From: Desulfobacterales bacterium
GTDB taxonomy: Bacteria > Desulfobacterota > Desulfobacteria > Desulfobacterales > C00003106
Length of the DNA: 7,327 nucleotides
Direction: 5' to 3'
NCBI GenBank assembly: GCA_030672555.1
Contig: DAOVGD010000124.1
Coordinates: 1 to 7,327 of the forward strand
Shown: positions 5,670-7,327 of the stretch, piece by piece
Numbering within the stretch: the first letter of the stretch is position 1
Layout of the letters: every line of letters starts with the position of its first letter
Position numbers and translations under genes: made by a program
The notes under the pieces: generated by a model
What the model saw: only the letters and a program-made list of their open reading frames with translations
What the model was told of the DNA's origin: nothing
Database searches by the model: none

Positions 5670-6545
5670 TCACATTGCGGCGGGATTTGCATAACAATAT
5701 AGGCACCGATTATGACACGGGTGGAGGCGATATGATCCAATATCCCTGGATGTCTTGCATCCGCAGCCGAGGTGGATACGCTGACCGGAATCCTTTCTGA
5801 GAGATAGAGTACACCCGAACAGTTTTACAAAAAGGTCGTTAGGGATACAAGAGCTCGGTTTTATGTGAGAACTGTCCGGCAATGCTTTTAACAAATCTTT
5901 TTCGCAGCAGGCGTAAAGTGTGATATTCCTTTCATCCAGTCTTTCTTCCATTTTTGTAATGATTGTGACTTTGGTATCCATTGAGGGATAGCAAAAAGAA
6001 AATCCAGGTCTTTTTTTTGTCCTTTTTCTGATTTTGGGATAATCATCCATGAAGCTCGTAATGCAGCGGCTAATTTCGAGGTCGGCCATCTTATCTGCGA
6101 TCCGGTCAAAGTGGTTCAGGTTATTTTGCAGGGGGCTGTTGTTGAGTTGAAAAAAGGTTATCGGATCGAATCGCCAGTTTATAGAATCGGGGTGAAAAGC
6201 CGTACAGAGTGTCTTTACCTGTTCCAGCCGTTCTCGCAAAGGGGGCATGCGAGGTTCCAGTATTGAGGACTCAGAGTTGACGGTAAAATTAAAGAACAGA
6301 TTAAAGCCCTTTTTTATAAGAATATCACCATAATTGCCAGAGATAAATGGTGCAAAATTTTTGGACCAAAAAACAATGACAGCGACCCGGTCAGGGGTGG
6401 CCGGTACTGTTGATACAGTATGGGAGAAAGGATTGGTCACTTCGAAATACCCTTTTTCGATCTGATCCATGAACCAATCCATATAATAACATGGAATGTC
6501 TGTTCGTCGAGAGGCAGAAATCACAATTTTTTGATGATCAGGCAT
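5670..6545 (-). CDS. DUF1848 family protein with C-terminal Cys cluster
   Basis: This 291-aa protein matches the DUF1848 family along its length. The N-terminus carries ISASRRTDIPCYYMDWFM (9-26), then NPF (38-40) and VFWSKN (58-63). INWRFDPI follows further on, and the C-terminus reads GCGCKTSRDIGSY followed by PCHNRCLYCYANP. Cys261, 263, 277, 281 and 284 are clustered, and C277-x3-C281-x2-C284 has the spacing of the radical-SAM [4Fe-4S] motif, although at the C-terminus rather than the N-terminus. An Fe-S protein is a reasonable inference; the reaction is unknown, and no function should be assigned. No signal peptide or membrane segment is seen. AAGGGA lies 8 nt before the ATG. The gene diverges from mqnB with an 89-bp spacer and is followed at once by a REP-like palindrome. 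Confidence 0.9.
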   Translation of the reverse strand: MPDHQKIVISASRRTDIPCYYMDWFMDQIEKGYFEVTNPFSHTVSTVPATPDRVAVIVFWSKNFAPFISGNYGDILIKKGFNLFFNFTVNSESSILEPRMPPLRERLEQVKTLCTAFHPDSINWRFDPITFFQLNNSPLQNNLNHFDRIADKMADLEISRCITSFMDDYPKIRKRTKKRPGFSFCYPSMDTKVTIITKMEERLDERNITLYACCEKDLLKALPDSSHIKPSSCIPNDLFVKLFGCTLSLRKDSGQRIHLGCGCKTSRDIGSYRLHPCHNRCLYCYANPAAM

Positions 6546-6634
6546 ACCTTTCTTCCCTTATTCCCCAATGGTGTGGTATAAAAAAATGTTAAAATATCAC
6601 ACAAAAATTAATCTTGCAAAAAGATGCTACCATC
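6546..6634. promoter_or_regulatory. Divergent intergenic region between the DUF1848 gene and mqnB
   Basis: This very AT-rich spacer should hold the promoters of both outward-facing genes. A/T stretches around 6577-6612 could supply -10 elements, but I cannot assign a reliable -35/-10 pair. A ribosome binding site for DUF1848 (AAGGGA, 6554-6559, minus strand) is visible. No comparable site is seen on the mqnB side. Confidence 0.4.
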
Positions 6635-7327
6635 ATGCGCAAATTAAATCCGCAATCCGCAATCCGCAATCCGCAATCCTGTAATTCCGTGCTTATCATT
6701 ACCCCTACCCAAAAGGAAAAAGAACCGCTTACAGGACTTCTCCCTCCTGATACTATACATATCTGTGGCATCGGAAGGGTGAATACAGCCTCTTTTTTGA
6801 CTGAGGAGATCATTATAAGGCGTCCGAATGGTGTTCTCTTGGTCGGCTGTGCGGGGGCCTATCATGGATCCGGACTTTTAATCGGTGACATAGCAGTGGC
6901 ACAGAGCGAAATCAGCGCAGATGAGGGGGCAGTAAACGAGGCCGGATTTCGGTCCATGGAAGAGATAGGTGTTCCTGTATTAACGAAACAGGGTGTCGAA
7001 TATTTTAACCTTTTCCCTGTTGATGAACCCCTTTCTGATCGACTTCTTGAATGTGCCCGGTCAGAAGGCCTGAGAGCAGAGAAGGGAAGGTTTATCACTG
7101 TGTCTACCGCATCAGGAACAAAAGATAGGGCGGATAGAATCAATAAAAGGATCGGCGCCCTGTGTGAAAACATGGAGGGAGCTGCGGCCGCCCATATCTG
7201 TCTGAAATATGATATCCCTTTTGCGGAACTGCGAGGAATAAGCAACATGGCCGGACAGCGGAGGCCGTTTGATATCATAGCGGCAATGACTGCGGTGGGG
7301 AAAGTGGTGAGGAGATTTAGGGATTTG
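6635..7327 (+). CDS. mqnB: Futalosine hydrolase MqnB (3' end cut by window edge)
   Basis: The open frame runs 231 codons from an ATG at 6635 to the window edge without a stop. Numbered from a GTG at 6689, the conserved protein shows GIGRVNTA (28-35), GCAGAYHGSGL (53-63), ENMEGAAAA (160-168) with the nucleoside-binding MEGAA signature, and RGISNMAGQR (182-191). This is the purine-nucleoside-phosphorylase-like fold of futalosine hydrolase. The enzyme releases the base from futalosine in the cytoplasm, giving dehypoxanthine futalosine for the MqnC step of menaquinone synthesis. A related MTA/SAH nucleosidase is less likely given the RGISN..GQR end. Family proteins begin close to the 6689 GTG, so the first 18 codons, much of them a 7-bp tandem repeat, may be untranslated or an added tail. 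Neither start has a convincing Shine-Dalgarno. Only a few C-terminal residues are probably missing. Confidence 0.88.
   Translation, partial: MRKLNPQSAIRNPQSCNSVLIITPTQKEKEPLTGLLPPDTIHICGIGRVNTASFLTEEIIIRRPNGVLLVGCAGAYHGSGLLIGDIAVAQSEISADEGAVNEAGFRSMEEIGVPVLTKQGVEYFNLFPVDEPLSDRLLECARSEGLRAEKGRFITVSTASGTKDRADRINKRIGALCENMEGAAAAHICLKYDIPFAELRGISNMAGQRRPFDIIAAMTAVGKVVRRFRDL
6647..6679 (+). repeat. Tandem array of a 7-bp unit (AATCCGC) at the mqnB start
   Basis: Four perfect copies of AATCCGC (6647-6674) and a partial fifth (AATCC, 6675-6679) lie between the ATG at 6635 and the GTG at 6689. Read in the mqnB frame they give NPQSAIRNPQS; on the other strand they give LRIADCG-type repeats. Heptamer arrays of this kind occur scattered between genes in various bacterial genomes, as far as I recall. 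Because the unit is 7 bp, each gain or loss changes the reading frame of anything started upstream. Confidence 0.92.

Noticed and set aside
6647..6679. CRISPR or iteron-type repeat array
   Set aside because: The 7-bp units are contiguous with no spacers, too short for CRISPR, and there is no replication gene nearby to suggest iterons.
6589..6865. Open frames on the minus strand opposite mqnB, with LRIADCG repeats
   Set aside because: The repeats are just the 7-bp array read on the other strand, and the frames lie opposite the well-conserved mqnB. No family features or ribosome binding sites.
6862..7278. A 138-codon open frame on the minus strand
   Set aside because: It lies fully antisense to conserved mqnB motifs, and its Ser/Pro/Ala-rich composition is typical of a shadow frame.

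Overview
The window looks like a chromosomal stretch from a free-living, Gram-negative-type anaerobe or facultative anaerobe, slightly AT-rich by eye. Supporting signs are a lipobox lipoprotein, a Tat component, HD-GYP, HDOD and hybrid-kinase signalling proteins, a futalosine-pathway (menaquinone) gene and a DUF1848 protein. This mix would suit Desulfobacterota, Nitrospirota or Brocadiales-like Planctomycetota. There is no rRNA or marker gene, so the lineage is a guess. No phage, plasmid, CRISPR or defence module is visible.

Layout, left to right. At the left edge, the first 29 codons of a DUF3391/HD-GYP-type protein run off the window on the minus strand. Next is a minus-strand lipoprotein alpha/beta hydrolase (204-1055), separated by a 191-bp divergent spacer from a plus-strand DUF72 (YecE-like) gene (1247-2035). 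That gene converges on, and overlaps by 26 bp, a minus-strand HDOD gene (2010-2951). The HDOD gene lies 42 bp behind a 640-aa hybrid histidine kinase with REC-PAS-HisKA-HATPase-REC architecture (2994-4916), and the two probably form one transcript. Upstream of the kinase is a 177-bp MITE-like palindromic element with perfect terminal inverted repeats (4966-5142). Beyond it lie a minus-strand tatA-like gene with a TTG start (5208-5519), a REP-like palindrome (5641-5663) and a minus-strand DUF1848 gene (5670-6545). Diverging from DUF1848 is a plus-strand futalosine hydrolase gene (mqnB) that is cut by the right edge. Its 5' end carries a tandem array of a 7-bp unit.

How the genes fit together. 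The kinase, HDOD protein and edge HD-GYP protein are all signalling components. The kinase-HDOD pair is the only convincing operon. The hydrolase, DUF72, TatA, DUF1848 and MqnB proteins look like independent housekeeping or accessory units. The most unusual points are the non-coding elements (foldback MITE, heptamer array at the mqnB start, REP-like site), the degenerate second receiver domain of the kinase, and the C-terminal Cys cluster of the uncharacterised DUF1848 protein. I see no convincing multi-gene novel system.
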